This document shows, piece after piece, positions 7,835-7,941 of a stretch of 7,941 nt of DNA (positions are counted from its first letter, which is position 1; each line of letters starts with the position of its first letter). Under the pieces are notes generated by a model, which was given only the letters and a program-made list of their open reading frames with translations, made no database searches and was not told the origin of the DNA. Both the position numbers and the translations under genes were made by a program. The stretch comes from DASTGO01 sp035719045 (GTDB taxonomy: Bacteria > Actinomycetota > Actinomycetes > Actinomycetales > Kineosporiaceae): positions 1 through 7,941 of the forward strand of contig DASTGO010000141.1 in NCBI GenBank assembly GCA_035719045.1, written 5' to 3'.

Positions 7835-7941
7835 GGGCCGACCGTGGGCTCCGGGGCTCCGCAGCCGCCCGCCGGGAACCACAGCCGCCCGCGGCCCCGG
7901 GGCAACCGGGTCAGCGGCGAGCCGTCGGCGGCAGGGCTGTC
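7835..7941. other. Right edge, nothing assignable
   Basis: Two minus-strand frames run open from the edge and stop near 7822-7830 inside the AT-rich promoter island. Either could be the tail of an upstream gene, but neither gives a recognisable sequence. No start or ribosome site of a divergent plus-strand gene is seen. Confidence 0.3.

Overview
This is a GC-rich, actinobacterial-looking chromosomal window. The genes have strongly G/C-biased third positions, four of the six complete genes start with GTG and one with TTG, and the GroEL has the Gly/Met-rich tail ending MDF that is typical of the CIRCE-controlled actinobacterial GroEL. I cannot name the genus. All six confidently called genes lie on the minus strand, so transcription runs from right to left.

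Reading in transcription order, the right edge (7835-7941) holds nothing I can assign. An AT-rich island at 7805-7834 carries a good promoter with an operator-like inverted repeat in its spacer. It drives a 14-helix DHA2-type MFS transporter (5926-7701), followed 58 bases later by a MarR-family regulator (5367-5867). This is a classic exporter-repressor operon, presumably autorepressed at the AT-rich island. Next comes a stand-alone groEL (3434-5059). Its promoter is overlaid by a near-perfect CIRCE element, and a second, weaker CIRCE-spaced inverted repeat lies just downstream, at the predicted transcription start. The leader is unusually long, about 200 bases. groEL ends in a long hairpin that pairs completely only when read on the minus strand. 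There is no groES next to it.

After a 408-base gap holding that hairpin and a relatively AT-rich stretch comes a soluble Aer-like PAS protein (1670-3025). Its N-terminal half resembles the FAD-binding PAS domain of the Aer aerotaxis receptor. The membrane, HAMP and methyl-accepting signalling parts of Aer are absent and are replaced by about 330 residues of helical sequence I do not recognise. It is the least understood gene here.

The left third holds two molybdenum-cofactor genes: a MocA-like nucleotidyltransferase (987-1565) and moaE, the large subunit of molybdopterin synthase (262-789). They are separated by 197 bases that contain a degenerate 21-bp tandem repeat (about 837-961). Positions 1-261 contain no gene I can support beyond a possible 21-codon tail of a plus-strand reading frame ending at 66, which might be the end of a mobile-element gene.

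Most of the window is familiar. The points most worth a second look are the PAS protein, the tandem CIRCE arrangement with the long groEL leader, and the tandem repeat in front of moaE. I do not see an obviously new multi-gene system.
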